Counted from the first letter of the stretch, positions 17,879 through 27,026 are shown. The stretch: DNA of 64,000 nucleotides from Williamsia sp. 1135 (GCF_002095395.1 NZ_MJEI01000107.1:124001-188000), one strand, 5' to 3'. Notes: a model not told the origin generated them from the letters alone. Made by a program: numbers and translations.

Positions 17879-17928
17879 GGCGGCCGATCGGGCCTCACGG
17901 CCACACAGACCACATCCTCACAAAGCAC

Positions 17929-17958
17929 CAGCCGCCACTGATGATTCAGTGGCGGCTG
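17929..17958. terminator. Bidirectional hairpin terminator
   Basis: A perfect 13-bp stem (CAGCCGCCACTGA with its complement) closes a 4-base TGAT loop, midway between the convergent acetyltransferase fusion and sigB genes. No U-tract follows, as is common in actinobacteria. It can serve both directions. Confidence 0.8.
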
Positions 17959-17982
17959 GGTGGGAGAGAAGTGCAGTGATGA

Positions 17983-18951
17983 TCAGCTGGCGTAGGCGCG
18001 CAACCGCTCTGCGCGGTCGCCCTGACGCAGTTTCGACATGACCTCGCGCTCGATCTGGCGTACCCGCTCACGCGAGAGGCCGAACATCCGGCCGATCTGA
18101 TCCAGGGTGCGCGGCTGACCGTCGTCGAGTCCGAACCGCAACCGGATCACCTGCTGCTCCCGCTCGTCCAGCGTGGCGAGAACCGTACGGACGTCGGTGT
18201 GCAGAAGTCCTGCGATGACGGCGTTCTCGGCTGAGGTGGCCTCTGCGTCTTCGATGAAGTCACCCAGCGGTGCCTCTTCGTCGCTGCCAACCGGCATGTC
18301 CAGGCTCACCGGGTCCCGGCTGTGGTCGAGCAGGTCGGCGATCTTCTCGGCCGGGATACCCGACTCCGACGACAATTCGTCATCGGTGGCCTCACGCCCG
18401 AGTTGCTGGTGGAGTTCGCGCTTGATCCGTGCCAGCTTGTTGACCTGCTCGACGAGGTGGACCGGGAGCCGGATCGTGCGGCTCTGATCTGCCATGCCGC
18501 GGGTGATCGCCTGACGGATCCACCAGGTGGCGTAGGTCGAGAACTTGAAGCCCTTGGCGTAGTCGAACTTCTCCATCGCCCGGATCAGACCGAGGTTGCC
18601 CTCCTGGATCAGGTCGAGCAACGGCATTCCGCGGCCCGTGTACCGCTTGGCCAGCGAGACGACCAGCCGCAGGTTGGCCTCCAGCAGGTGCGAGCGGGCC
18701 GACTCACCCTCGCGGATCAGAGTCGCGAGATCGCGCTTCTTGACTGCTGTCAGACGCTTCCTGGTGGCGAGAACGTGCTTGGCGTAGAGGCCGACCTCGA
18801 TCTGCTTGGCCAGTTCCACCTCTTGCTCGGCGTTGAGAAGTGCGGTGCGGCCGATGCCGTTCAGGTAGACGCGAACAAGGTCCGCGGCCGGGCTTTGCGC
18901 ATCCAGGTCCTGTTCGGTCATCGCCGGACGGATGGTGGTGGGGCTGGACAT
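17983..18951 (-). CDS. sigB: RNA polymerase sigma factor SigB
   Basis: A 322-residue group 2 sigma-70 factor, nearly the same length as mycobacterial SigB. Regions visible are 1.2 ([17 protein letters not shown]), 2 ([20 protein letters not shown], then [20 protein letters not shown]), 3 ([19 protein letters not shown]) and 4 ([19 protein letters not shown]). It directs stress and stationary-phase transcription. The start ATG 18951 has GAGGAGG five bases upstream. A longer reading frame to 19017 would include its own promoter, so it was rejected. An ECF-type promoter lies upstream. Confidence 0.95.
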   Translation of the reverse strand: MSSPTTIRPAMTEQDLDAQSPAADLVRVYLNGIGRTALLNAEQEVELAKQIEVGLYAKHVLATRKRLTAVKKRDLATLIREGESARSHLLEANLRLVVSLAKRYTGRGMPLLDLIQEGNLGLIRAMEKFDYAKGFKFSTYATWWIRQAITRGMADQSRTIRLPVHLVEQVNKLARIKRELHQQLGREATDDELSSESGIPAEKIADLLDHSRDPVSLDMPVGSDEEAPLGDFIEDAEATSAENAVIAGLLHTDVRTVLATLDEREQQVIRLRFGLDDGQPRTLDQIGRMFGLSRERVRQIEREVMSKLRQGDRAERLRAYAS

Positions 18952-18988
18952 GTCGGCCTCCTCAAGTGCGGTTGTCTTCACTTGGTTC

Positions 18989-19015
18989 AACGGAGGAGGC
19001 TGCCCAGATAGTTCC
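18989..19015 (-). promoter_or_regulatory. Probable ECF-sigma promoter of sigB
   Basis: On the minus strand, GGAAC (19015-19011) and CGTT (18992-18989) are separated by 18 bases. This fits the SigE/SigH-type consensus (GGAAC, then GTT). In mycobacteria, sigB is known to be transcribed by such stress sigma factors. The expected start point leaves about 30 bases of leader, including the GAGGAGG ribosome site. Confidence 0.6.
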
Positions 19016-19074
19016 ACGAGGGTTCCCCGGCGCCGGCGCTGTGACCAGCGCTTTCCGATAACCGGTCTGAGAAG

Positions 19075-20613
19075 TTACTGAGAGTGCCCTGAGGTTTCCC
19101 GGCAGGATGCGTTCCAACCCGCCGGGAGAACGATTCCGTGGCGGATCAAACCCTCGACGAGGTGCTCCACGGCCGCACCGTCGATCTGTTCGTCACCGGT
19201 TGCGACCGCGAGCAGATCGGTGACCTCGCCGAGCGTCAACCCGTCGGGACGGAGGCCTGCGAGCAGCGCCTGGCCGAGGGTGTCGATCTCGTGACTCCAC
19301 CGCGGACCGTCGGGACGGTGGATACGCATCACCACGTCCTGCCATCCGGTGTCGGGGTCGAGCGTCGCCACCCGTTCGAGGGCTGCGCCCGCCGTGACCG
19401 AGAAGCGCTCGTTCGCCAGGTGATGAGTTCGCAGCCACGCGATGCGGCGGAGGTAGTCGTCGGCCTCGGGCCCGAGCGGATCGTCGAACGAGTGCCCGAG
19501 CTCCTCGGCGAGCAGGTCGGTCGGCTCGTCGGTGCGGCGCAGGAAGACGAACCCGAACCCGATGCCGGACACCCCGGACCGCTCGAGGTGTCTGAGCCAA
19601 CGGTCGGCGAGCTCTGCGGATGCGGGGTCGCGGGGATCGTGACCGGCGTCGCGCAACCAGGTACCCACATAGAGGGCGGGGTCGGCGACATCGCGCTGTA
19701 CCACCCACGCGTCGACCCCGCTGTCCGGGATCCACTGCGAGATTCGCGTCCGCCAGTCGTCCCCGGTGATGACCCAGGAGGCCAACATCGAGGCGGTCCC
19801 GCCCTCGGTGAGGAACTTCGGCGCCGTACGGCACATGAGCTCGCTCGCGCCGTCGAGGTCCAGGCCGGAGTCGCGGTAGGTGTGCGTGACCTCGGGTGGA
19901 CCGACGACGAAGGGTGGATTCGCGACGATCCGATCGAACTTCTGGCCGCCGACGGGCCCAAACCAGGCGCCCTTGGACAAGGTGACCCGGCCGGGGTCGA
20001 TGCCATTGATCGCGAAGCCCGCGCGGGTCATCGCCAGGGAGCGATCGGTGATGTCGGTCGCCGTGACGTGGCCCGCGAAATCTGCGGCATGGATCGCCTG
20101 GACGCCGCAGCCGGTGCCGACGTCGAGCACGGAGCCGGTGGGATCCGTCGCGGTCGCCTTCAGCAGGGACAACGATGCGTGTCCGACACCGAGTACGTGG
20201 TCCTCGGTGATCGCCTTGCGGCGCATCGTGCCGTCGAGGTCGGACAGCAGCCAGCGGTTGCCCGACCCGAGGTCCACCGGACGCACATCGATGGCCGCGC
20301 AGTACCCGGGGCCGTCGGCCTCCAGGAGTCCGACGCTGATCGCCTGGTCGATGTCCACCGGCGACAGCGCGGAAGACACCTGTGACCGGGTACAGGTGTC
20401 ACCGAGGAGGAGGAGCCGGATCAGGGTTCCGAGAGTGCCGCTGTCGGCACACGCCCGCCGAACAGGTACCGGTTCACCACGCCCCAATGCCCCATGGGCC
20501 TCGTCGCCGAGCAGATCGAGTACCCCGTCGGCCGTGTAACCGGCCTGCCGAAATGCGGTCCGTAGGTCGTCCGCGATGGTGTGCAGCTCGGCAACTGAAC
20601 CCAGGGCGCTCAC
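19075..20613 (-). CDS. Class I SAM-dependent methyltransferase (DUF7059/DUF7782 type)
   Basis: A 512-residue protein. An N-terminal helical domain (about 1-110, DUF7059-like) is followed by a Rossmann methyltransferase with SVLDVGTGCGVQAIHAA near residue 155 and the catalytic NPPFVVGP near 230, which is typical of N-methyltransferases acting on Gln or nucleobases (HemK/RlmG type). A C-terminal wHTH-like domain (DUF7782-type) ends the protein. The GTG start at 20613 overlaps the DUF3099 stop by GTGA, so the two are translationally coupled. The substrate is unknown. Confidence 0.85.
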   Translation of the reverse strand: MSALGSVAELHTIADDLRTAFRQAGYTADGVLDLLGDEAHGALGRGEPVPVRRACADSGTLGTLIRLLLLGDTCTRSQVSSALSPVDIDQAISVGLLEADGPGYCAAIDVRPVDLGSGNRWLLSDLDGTMRRKAITEDHVLGVGHASLSLLKATATDPTGSVLDVGTGCGVQAIHAADFAGHVTATDITDRSLAMTRAGFAINGIDPGRVTLSKGAWFGPVGGQKFDRIVANPPFVVGPPEVTHTYRDSGLDLDGASELMCRTAPKFLTEGGTASMLASWVITGDDWRTRISQWIPDSGVDAWVVQRDVADPALYVGTWLRDAGHDPRDPASAELADRWLRHLERSGVSGIGFGFVFLRRTDEPTDLLAEELGHSFDDPLGPEADDYLRRIAWLRTHHLANERFSVTAGAALERVATLDPDTGWQDVVMRIHRPDGPRWSHEIDTLGQALLAGLRPDGLTLGEVTDLLAVATGDEQIDGAAVEHLVEGLIRHGIVLPAGWNASCRETSGHSQ

Positions 20614-20954
20614 TCCTCGCGTCTGTCGAGACCGAAGAAGGATCGCTTCTCCGTGAGCTGGTTGGTCCGCTCGGTGCCGTACTTGTAGTGAGGCACTTCG
20701 CCTTTGGCGCGAGGCGGCCGGTCGTTGGCGATCAGCACCGCGACCCAGGGGATCGGGATCGACAGGATGATCACTCCGAGCGCCAGGAACCCGTTCTGTG
20801 TTGCTCCGTAGATGACCCCCGCGAGGACCAGTGCGGGGACACGGAACGCCATCAACGTCAGGTACTTGCGTACGCGGGCCCGGTGCTGTTCTTCCAGAGA
20901 GGTTTGAGCCTCGGTGATGAGAAAAGTCTCCGGCGCGTGTTCTTTCGGAGCCAT
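20610..20954 (-). CDS. DUF3099 family membrane protein
   Basis: A small membrane protein of 114 residues (117 if a GTG at 20963 is used). Two transmembrane helices lie near residues 35-55 and 58-78 (LMAFRVPALVLAGVIYGA and FLALGVIILSIPIPWVAVLIA), with a charged C-terminus containing VPHYKYGTERT. It matches the actinobacterial DUF3099 family, seen next to sigB in mycobacteria (Rv2709). Its 3' end overlaps the methyltransferase start. The function is unknown. Confidence 0.85.
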   Translation of the reverse strand: MAPKEHAPETFLITEAQTSLEEQHRARVRKYLTLMAFRVPALVLAGVIYGATQNGFLALGVIILSIPIPWVAVLIANDRPPRAKGEVPHYKYGTERTNQLTEKRSFFGLDRREE

Positions 20955-21082
20955 GTTTTCCACTGTCCCACTTTCGTTGCCGGACGGCCACCTGCAGTTG
21001 TACCGGCCCTGATGTGGTCTGCGTACCGGCCCACCACGACACGCGTTGGCCCATCGCGGCTTGTCGAGGCAGAATTGTTCTC

Positions 21083-21322
21083 ATGGTGGATACGCAGACC
21101 CTCGACAAGCCCGAAGTCACAACCGACGAGACGACAGAGGATGACACCCCGAAGTTCTTCCACTACGTCAAGAAAGACAAAATCGTCGAGAGCGCTGTGA
21201 TGGGCAACATCGTTGTCGCCCTGTGTGGTGAGACTTTCCCCGTCACCCGCTCGGCCAAACCAGGCTCTCCGGTGTGCCCGAAGTGCAAGAAGATCTATGC
21301 GCGCATGAAGAAGGGCGAGTGA
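21083..21322 (+). CDS. DUF3039 family zinc-binding protein
   Basis: A 79-residue protein with the DUF3039 signature HYVKKDKIVESAVMGN, LCGETFPV and a zinc-knuckle-like CPKCKKIY. One Cys from LCG plus two from CxxC could bind a metal. Orthologues in mycobacteria lie beside sigB (Rv2708c). The ATG at 21083 gives the family length; the upstream in-frame extension is not conserved-looking. It is divergent from the DUF3099 gene and convergent with the YihY gene. Function unknown. Confidence 0.87.
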   Translation: MVDTQTLDKPEVTTDETTEDDTPKFFHYVKKDKIVESAVMGNIVVALCGETFPVTRSAKPGSPVCPKCKKIYARMKKGE

Positions 21323-21337
21323 CCGGTCGTCCCGCAC

Positions 21338-22663
21338 TCAGCGCGGTGCGTCCGGCCCTGTAGACGGAGCGTCTTTCTCCCGTGGCGCGGGAGCGGGTGT
21401 GGTCGATGACGCTTCGCTGCGTTTGATCGGCCCGGACGGCAGCCACGCCGGGACGCCCTTGAGTTGATCGGTGATGTCGCTCGTCTGCTGCGAGACCCAG
21501 TCTCGGACCTGATCGATCTTGGTCGGGTTCGCAGGCCACAGTTGCTGGGCGATCGCGTTGAACTCCGCGCCCACCACGATGGCGAAGCCGAGGAAAAACG
21601 TGAAGAGCAAGAAGGCGATCGGCGTGGCGAGCGCGCCGTAGCTGTATCCGGTCTGGGTGATCGTCGCCAGATACCACCGCAAGATGGCGCTCGCACACCA
21701 GAACACGAGGCCCGCGAGCAGCGCACCGGGTACCAGCCGGTGCCATGGGAGGGGCTTTGCCAGGGCGACGCGGTACAGGGTCGTCAGTCCTGCGAGCAAG
21801 AGCAGTGCGACGGCGGGGAAGTACCCGTATTCGATGGCCACCGAGCTGGCCGGGTGCCACGAGTCAGGTATCACCTCGCGGACGTAGGCGGGTCCGAGCG
21901 CCACGAGGGGCAGCGTGAGGACGGCGAGCACCAGGAAACACACGTAGAGCCACAACGCGAACAGTCTCTGCGTCACCGCATGCCGGACATTGTGCTGACC
22001 GTGTGCCACGACGATGGAGTCGACGAAACTCGACATGGCGGAGGACCCCGCCCACAGCGACAGCACGAACCCCAGCGAGATGACCTCGGCGCGCCCGCTG
22101 ACGAGCACGTTGTCGACGGTGGGGGTGATGATCTCGTCGACCACATTCTGGCTGAAGGTGCGTTCGGCGAAGCTGATGATCCGGTCTTGGATGATCTCCT
22201 CGGTGTTCGGCCCGAACCAATTCGCGACGTAACCGACGCAACCAAGAAGACCGAGCAGCAGCGGGGGTAGTGACAGCGTCTGCCAGAACGCGGCCTGAGC
22301 CGACATTGCGAAGATCGAGTCGTCCCAGGATTTGGTGATGGTGCGCCAGAGCATCCAGGGCAGGCTCTTGAGTACGCGCGGCCGGTCGCCGGCGCCCTCC
22401 TGTCGACGGGTGTCATCGACCTGCGACGGATGCGGCGTCGCGGGGTCGGGGGAGGGTTCGGTTGGCTGTGTGATGACACCAGCATTACGGAAGATCGAGC
22501 GCGATGGGAGATGCCGCGCCGCCGACGCTGTGGGCTGATCGTCGCTCGGCGCGGTAACATTTTGCGGTGCCCCGGCGGGACGAGCGCAGCGCGCCGAATC
22601 GCCCGACGAAGTGGAGCACACGCCGTCCGGCCAGACCGGTTGGCCCGGATTGAAGAACCTCAT
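21338..22663 (-). CDS. YihY/BrkB family membrane protein
   Basis: A protein of up to 441 residues. From about residue 95 it matches the YihY/BrkB family: SWDDSIFAMSAQAAFWQTLS is followed by six hydrophobic helices, ending with FFLGFAIVVGAEFNAIA. The last 60 residues are Pro/Ser-rich and cytoplasmic. The N-terminus is uncertain: ATG 22663 adds 90 Pro/Ser-rich disordered residues, and no good in-frame ATG/GTG with a ribosome site exists nearer the membrane domain. The start lies 26 bases from the divergent helicase start. The family is called RNase BN or virulence factor, but its real role is not settled. Confidence 0.85.
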   Translation of the reverse strand: MRFFNPGQPVWPDGVCSTSSGDSARCARPAGAPQNVTAPSDDQPTASAARHLPSRSIFRNAGVITQPTEPSPDPATPHPSQVDDTRRQEGAGDRPRVLKSLPWMLWRTITKSWDDSIFAMSAQAAFWQTLSLPPLLLGLLGCVGYVANWFGPNTEEIIQDRIISFAERTFSQNVVDEIITPTVDNVLVSGRAEVISLGFVLSLWAGSSAMSSFVDSIVVAHGQHNVRHAVTQRLFALWLYVCFLVLAVLTLPLVALGPAYVREVIPDSWHPASSVAIEYGYFPAVALLLLAGLTTLYRVALAKPLPWHRLVPGALLAGLVFWCASAILRWYLATITQTGYSYGALATPIAFLLFTFFLGFAIVVGAEFNAIAQQLWPANPTKIDQVRDWVSQQTSDITDQLKGVPAWLPSGPIKRSEASSTTPAPAPREKDAPSTGPDAPR

Positions 22664-22689
22664 CGCATGTCAAGGAGTTGTGCCCTGTC

Positions 22690-24432
22690 GTGACCCGGCC
22701 CTCTGCCCTCTCCGGATCTCAGGTCACCGAACCGGCGCCTCCGCCGGCCGCCTCGCCGCTGCGTACCTGGCAGCGGCGCGCCCTGACCAAGTACCTGTCC
22801 GCGGCACCCAAGGATTTTCTCGCGGTGGCGACGCCGGGCGCAGGCAAGACGACCTTCGGGCTGCGGATCGCAGCTGAGCTGCTCGCCGACCGCACGGTGG
22901 ACCAGATCACCGTCGTCGCCCCCACCGAACACCTCAAGCACCAGTGGGCTGCCGCCGCCGCGCGTGCCGGTATCGCGCTGGACTCGCGCTTCAGCAACTC
23001 CGCGGGACAGACGAGCTCGGACTATCAGGGTGTGGTGGTCACGTACGCGCAGATCGCCACCCATCCGGCCAGGCACCGCGTCCGCACCGAGAATCGCCGG
23101 ACTCTGGTCATCCTCGATGAGATCCACCACGGTGGCGACGCGAAGAGCTGGGGCGAGGCGATCCGCGAGGCCTTTTCCGACGCGACCCGGCGGCTGGCAC
23201 TGACCGGTACCCCCTTCCGGTCCGACGACAGCCCCATCCCCTTCATCACCTACGAGCCGGAGCCCGGAGGTGGAAGCCGATCGGTCGCCGACTACGTATA
23301 CGGCTACTCCGATGCCCTGGCCGACGGCGTCGTGCGCCCGGTGGTCTTCTTGGCGTACTCAGGTGAGGCCAGTTGGCGGAACAACGCGGGTGAGGAGTTC
23401 ACCGCCCGGCTCGGCGAACCGCTCTCGGCCGAACACACCGCGCGCGCGTGGCGCACCGCCCTCGATCCCCACGGTGACTGGATCCCCGCGGTGCTGCAGG
23501 CCGCCCATACCCGTCTGCGGCAGTTGCGCAACTCCGGCATGCCCGACGCAGGCGGTCTGGTGATTGCCACGGATCAGACCGTGGCCCGGGACTACGCCGA
23601 ACTGCTGCAGGCGATCACCGGCAAGATGCCCACGGTGGTGCTCTCGGACGACCCGAAGTCGTCGAGCCGGATCGCAGAGTTCAGTGAGTCGCAGGACGAG
23701 TGGATGGTCGCCGTGCGCATGGTGTCCGAGGGCGTCGACGTACCTCGTCTCGCTGTGGGCGTCTACGCAACCAGCGCGTCGACACCGCTTTACTTCGCGC
23801 AGGCGATCGGTCGTTTCGTGCGGTCGCGTCGGCCTGGCGAGAACGCCAGCGTGTTCCTGCCGTCGGTCCCAGTGCTGCTGCAGCTGGCTGCGCAGCTCGA
23901 GGCGCAGCGCGACCACGTGCTCGGCAAACCGCATCGGGAGTCCGAAGGACTTGACGACGCGCTGCTCAATGACGCGAACAAGCAGAAAGACGAGGACGGC
24001 GAGGACGAGCGGGGATTCGAGTCCCTCCACGCCGACGCCGAACTGGACCAGGTGATCTACGACGGGTCGTCCTTCGGCACGGCCACTTTCTCCGGTTCCG
24101 ATGAGGAGGCCGACTATCTGGGATTGCCCGGCCTGCTCGATGCCGACCAGGTCCGCGATCTGTTGCAACAACGCCAGGCGACCCAGATCGAGGCGCGTAG
24201 CGCGCAACCTACTCCCGCGCCGGTCGTGAAGAACGAACCGTCGGTGGGCAAGCAACTGACCGCGCTACGTCGCGAACTGAACAGCCTGGTGGCCATGCAT
24301 CATCACCGCACCGGTAAGCCGCACGGCCAGGTGCACAACGACCTGCGCGAGCGGCTCGGAGGTCCCCCCACCGCGATGGCCACGGCGGACCAATTGCAGG
24401 CCAGGATCGAGGCATTGCGGAAGTGGCGATGA
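22690..24432 (+). CDS. DEAD/DEAH-box (type III restriction-like) helicase
   Basis: A 580-residue superfamily 2 helicase. The N-terminal Q-region LRTWQRRALTKYL precedes Walker A VATPGAGKTTF near residue 54, DEIHHGG near 148, motif III LALTGTPFR, and motif VI AIGRFVRSRRPGE. The C-terminal 150 residues are acidic and end in a coiled helical segment. It resembles the mycobacterial single-gene helicases annotated as type III restriction subunit-like, but no methylase or nuclease domain is present, so a defence role is not supported. GTG 22690 follows an AAGGAG by 12 bases; a TTG at 22678 sits too close to it. Confidence 0.87.
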   Translation: MTRPSALSGSQVTEPAPPPAASPLRTWQRRALTKYLSAAPKDFLAVATPGAGKTTFGLRIAAELLADRTVDQITVVAPTEHLKHQWAAAAARAGIALDSRFSNSAGQTSSDYQGVVVTYAQIATHPARHRVRTENRRTLVILDEIHHGGDAKSWGEAIREAFSDATRRLALTGTPFRSDDSPIPFITYEPEPGGGSRSVADYVYGYSDALADGVVRPVVFLAYSGEASWRNNAGEEFTARLGEPLSAEHTARAWRTALDPHGDWIPAVLQAAHTRLRQLRNSGMPDAGGLVIATDQTVARDYAELLQAITGKMPTVVLSDDPKSSSRIAEFSESQDEWMVAVRMVSEGVDVPRLAVGVYATSASTPLYFAQAIGRFVRSRRPGENASVFLPSVPVLLQLAAQLEAQRDHVLGKPHRESEGLDDALLNDANKQKDEDGEDERGFESLHADAELDQVIYDGSSFGTATFSGSDEEADYLGLPGLLDADQVRDLLQQRQATQIEARSAQPTPAPVVKNEPSVGKQLTALRRELNSLVAMHHHRTGKPHGQVHNDLRERLGGPPTAMATADQLQARIEALRKWR

Positions 24433-24475
24433 TCGTCCCGCGTGCGCTCTTGGGCCGGCGGGCCCGGATACAGCA

Positions 24476-24508
24476 CCGCCGCGGCTCACATGATGTGAAC
24501 CGCGGCGG
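24476..24508. terminator. Hairpin terminator between helicase and DUF7455 gene
   Basis: A near-perfect inverted repeat: CCGCCGCGG and TCACA arms with their complements, broken by one mispaired position, around a tiny loop. It sits between two convergent stop codons (24432 and 24523) and can stop both transcripts. Confidence 0.8.
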
Positions 24509-24522
24509 CGTGACGGGAGTTC

Positions 24523-24729
24523 TTAGACCAGCTCTTCTTCGTTGGTGACCACGGTCGCGCCCATGTCGATCAGGCGTGCTTCGTGCTCGTTGAAGTGGTG
24601 ACGGCAAAACAGCAGCTCTCCACCTGTGGAGAGAACCGCGCGTACACGTGCCGCCGCACCGCAACGATCACAGCGGTCGGCAGTGGTCAGTGGCATGTGG
24701 ATCGGGGGCGTGGTGATGGTGTCTGACAT
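24523..24729 (-). CDS. DUF7455 family small zinc-ribbon-like protein
   Basis: A 68-residue protein with CDRCGAAARVRAVLS, then a CRHHFNEHE segment, giving Cys-X2-Cys and Cys-His-His metal ligands. This matches the actinobacterial DUF7455 family, found near sigA and sigB genes. The ATG has GGAGGAAA about 5 bases upstream. Function unknown; it could be a small regulatory zinc protein. Confidence 0.85.
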   Translation of the reverse strand: MSDTITTPPIHMPLTTADRCDRCGAAARVRAVLSTGGELLFCRHHFNEHEARLIDMGATVVTNEEELV

Positions 24730-24778
24730 GTTTTCCTCCGTCCAGGGCCTGCGCTTACGCGGTCCCTTCGCGAGCTGA

Positions 24779-24795
24779 TGTACCGGGGTGGTACA
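24779..24795. promoter_or_regulatory. Palindrome upstream of the DUF7455 gene
   Basis: TGTACC and GGTACA flank a 5-base GGGGT centre, about 50 bases upstream of the DUF7455 start codon in a 250-base gap before the divergent EamA gene. It may be an operator or the base of a leader hairpin. Confidence 0.4.
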
Positions 24796-24968
24796 TCCAC
24801 TCTCACTCTTTCAGACGATTTGGCAATCGGCTTTGTTCCCGGGGGCCCTCCGGTGTGTCGTCACTCACCCGTAACAACTGAGCTGCGATCGGCAACATCC
24901 ACCGTCTTTTCGGTGTGAGACAGATCCCAGCCGGTAACCGGTGGGCGGGTGACGACTCGTGACCCACC

Positions 24969-24974
24969 TACAGT
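24969..24974 (+). promoter_or_regulatory. Likely -10 element for leaderless EamA transporter gene
   Basis: TACAGT lies six bases before the ATG at 24981, so the transcript should begin at the start codon. No Shine-Dalgarno sequence is seen. Confidence 0.5.
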
Positions 24975-24980
24975 GTTGCA

Positions 24981-25961
24981 ATGTCGCGCGCCGCCGAAAC
25001 CTCAGGGTCGGTGAGCGGGCTCTCGAAGCTCTCGGTTCTCTTCGTGATCGGGGCCGTGTGCCAGTACATCGGGGCCTCGATCGCGGTTCCGCTCTTCGGT
25101 GAACTCGACCCTGCGACGATCGCCTGGCTTCGGGCGAGCGGCGCCGGCGCGGTGCTGTTCGCGGTGTGGTGGCCGTTCGCTGCGCGCCGATGGCCGCGGG
25201 TGGGCGTCCGGTTTCCTCCGCGGCGGCTCCTGACCGCCGCTGCGTTCGGGCTCGTCACCCTGGGAATGAACATGGCGTTCTACCTCGCCATCGATTCGAT
25301 CGACCTCGGCGTGGCGGTGGCCATCGAGTTCCTGGGGCCTGTGGTGGTCGCTGCAGCGGGCTCGCGGACACGTTCGGACGGCTTGGCCGTCGGCGCCGTA
25401 CTCGTGGGCGTGGTGCTGCTCAGCGGTGCGAGTCTCGAGGGTTCACCGATGGGTGTCCTGTTCGCGCTGCTGGCTGCCGGCCTGTGGGCTGCGTACATCG
25501 TGGTCGGCAAGATGGTCGCCGGCGGATCGGTGATACGCAAAGAGGGGGAGGCGACGGGCGAGTCCGGCCGGAAGACCGCTCCGTGGCGAGATGGGATCGA
25601 CGACCTGGCCATCGGGCTGACGGTCGCCGGCGCTCTCGCCGCGCCGGTGATGATCGCGATCAGCGGTGCCGCGGACCCGGGCGCACTGTGGAATTGGCGA
25701 ATCCTCCTGATCGGCGTGGGGCTCGGTGTGCTCTCGAGCGCGATCCCGTACCTGCTCGACCAGATCGTCCTGTCGAAGTTGGGTCGGTCGCAGTTCGCGC
25801 TCCTGCTGGCGCTGCTCCCGGTCACCGCAGCGGTTGTCGGTGCGGTTGCGCTCGCGCAGGTTCCGACATGGCCGGAGTTGTGCGGCATGGCTCTTGTGGT
25901 CGCCGCCATCGTCTTCACCGCGCGCACCGCCGATATTGCCTCTGGCGCCGGCACCGGCTGA
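24981..25961 (+). CDS. EamA/RhtA-type DMT family exporter
   Basis: A 326-residue membrane protein with ten hydrophobic helices arranged as two five-helix halves. The first half holds GAVCQYIGASIAVPLF and IEFLGPVVVAA, and the second half has SSAIPYLLDQIVL, typical of RhtA-like threonine/homoserine exporters in the drug/metabolite transporter superfamily. It probably exports amino acids or analogues across the inner membrane. A cytoplasmic, Lys/Glu-rich loop separates the halves near residue 190. The DUF952 gene follows 17 bases later and may share the transcript. Confidence 0.87.
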   Translation: MSRAAETSGSVSGLSKLSVLFVIGAVCQYIGASIAVPLFGELDPATIAWLRASGAGAVLFAVWWPFAARRWPRVGVRFPPRRLLTAAAFGLVTLGMNMAFYLAIDSIDLGVAVAIEFLGPVVVAAAGSRTRSDGLAVGAVLVGVVLLSGASLEGSPMGVLFALLAAGLWAAYIVVGKMVAGGSVIRKEGEATGESGRKTAPWRDGIDDLAIGLTVAGALAAPVMIAISGAADPGALWNWRILLIGVGLGVLSSAIPYLLDQIVLSKLGRSQFALLLALLPVTAAVVGAVALAQVPTWPELCGMALVVAAIVFTARTADIASGAGTG

Positions 25962-25978
25962 TACGGCAGGCTGAAGGG

Positions 25979-26332
25979 GTGAGCGGCGACGTAAATCTGG
26001 TTCATCTGTGCTCGATCTCCGACTGGCTCGAGGCCAGGACGACAGGGGCGATCGAACCTGCGTCCCTGGCGACACAGGGCTTTGTGCATCTCTCGGACCG
26101 CACGCAGGTGCACATCCCGGCAAACCTGTTGTACCGCGATCAGGCGGATCTGGTGTTGCTGAGCATCGATCCCCTACGCGTGGGCGCCGAAATCGTCTGG
26201 GAAGACGGTGATCCGCCTGACGCGGCGGGCACCCAGTTCCCGCATCTGTACGGCGCGCTGCCGACCGGTGCCGTCGTGGGTGTGCAGCGATACGACATGG
26301 ACGAATCGGGGCGTTTCCCTCAACTGCACTAA
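25979..26332 (+). CDS. DUF952 family protein
   Basis: A 117-residue protein of the DUF952 family, with LVHLCSISDWL, GFVHLSDRTQV and FPHLYGALPTGAV in order. The fold is related to ADP-ribosyltransferase-like small domains in some annotations, but no activity is established. The GTG at 25979 begins just after the exporter gene. The stop codon overlaps the stop of the convergent response regulator gene by three bases. Confidence 0.82.
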   Translation: MSGDVNLVHLCSISDWLEARTTGAIEPASLATQGFVHLSDRTQVHIPANLLYRDQADLVLLSIDPLRVGAEIVWEDGDPPDAAGTQFPHLYGALPTGAVVGVQRYDMDESGRFPQLH

Positions 26333-27026
26333 TCCGATCGCCTGCACTGGTCCGCGTGAGCCGGGCGGTATGTCAGTCCGTGCTCGCGGGCGAGGATCGC
26401 GGCCTGCACCCTTGATTGCAGGGCAAGCTTGTTCAACACCCGGGACACGTGCGTCTTGACCGTGGTCTCACCGATGAACAGCGCCGAGGCGATCTGGGCG
26501 TTCGACAATCCCGCGCCCAGGGTGGAGAGCACTTCACGTTCGCGATCGGTGAGTTCCGAAAGGTCCTGCATCTGTGACCCGCCGGGATCTGCCGGGGCGA
26601 CCCCACCGAATCGGTGGGTGAACCGGTCGATCACGCGTCTGGTCACCTCGGGTGCGAGCGCCGCGTCTCCGCGTGCCACCGCGGACACCGCGGCGATCAA
26701 CTCCGAGGCGCCGGCGGTCTTGAGCATGAACCCTGATGCCCCGGCCCGCAGCGCGGCATAAATGTAGTCGTCGATGTCGAAGGTCGTCAGGATCAGCACC
26801 TTGGAAATCCCAGCGGCGCAGATTCGACTGGTCGCCTCGATCCCGTCGGTCCCCGGCATCCGGATGTCCATCAGGACGACCTCGGGTCTGAGTTCGGCGG
26901 TCAGCGTGGTCGCCTGATCTCCGTCGGTCGCCTCACCGATCACCTCGATGTCCGTGGACGTCTCGAGGAGCAGGCTAGGCCGGCGCGGATCGCTGCGTGG
27001 TCGTCGGCGATCAGAACCCTGGTCAT
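26329..27026 (-). pseudogene. NarL/LuxR-type response regulator, frameshifted
   Basis: The gene starts with ATG 27026 and MTRVLIADDHAAIRAGL, a textbook receiver start with the acidic Asp-Asp pair. Near 26976 the frame changes: the rest of the receiver (LLLETSTDIEVIGEATDG, phospho-Asp in LMDIRMPGTDG, Lys in FMLKTAGAS) and the LuxR helix-turn-helix (LTDREREVLSTLGAG, then TTVKTHVSRVLNKL) lie in another frame. Adding one base between CTA and GCCTGC restores a normal sequence, so a 1-base deletion is the simplest reading. It overlaps the kinase gene by ATGA. Either the gene is broken or the base call is wrong. Confidence 0.85.

Noticed and set aside
18952-19017. Longer SigB start
   Set aside because: It would translate through the ECF promoter and ribosome site; the internal ATG gives the family length.
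22690-24432. Type III restriction or anti-phage helicase system
   Set aside because: The helicase stands alone, without methylase, nuclease or other defence partners.
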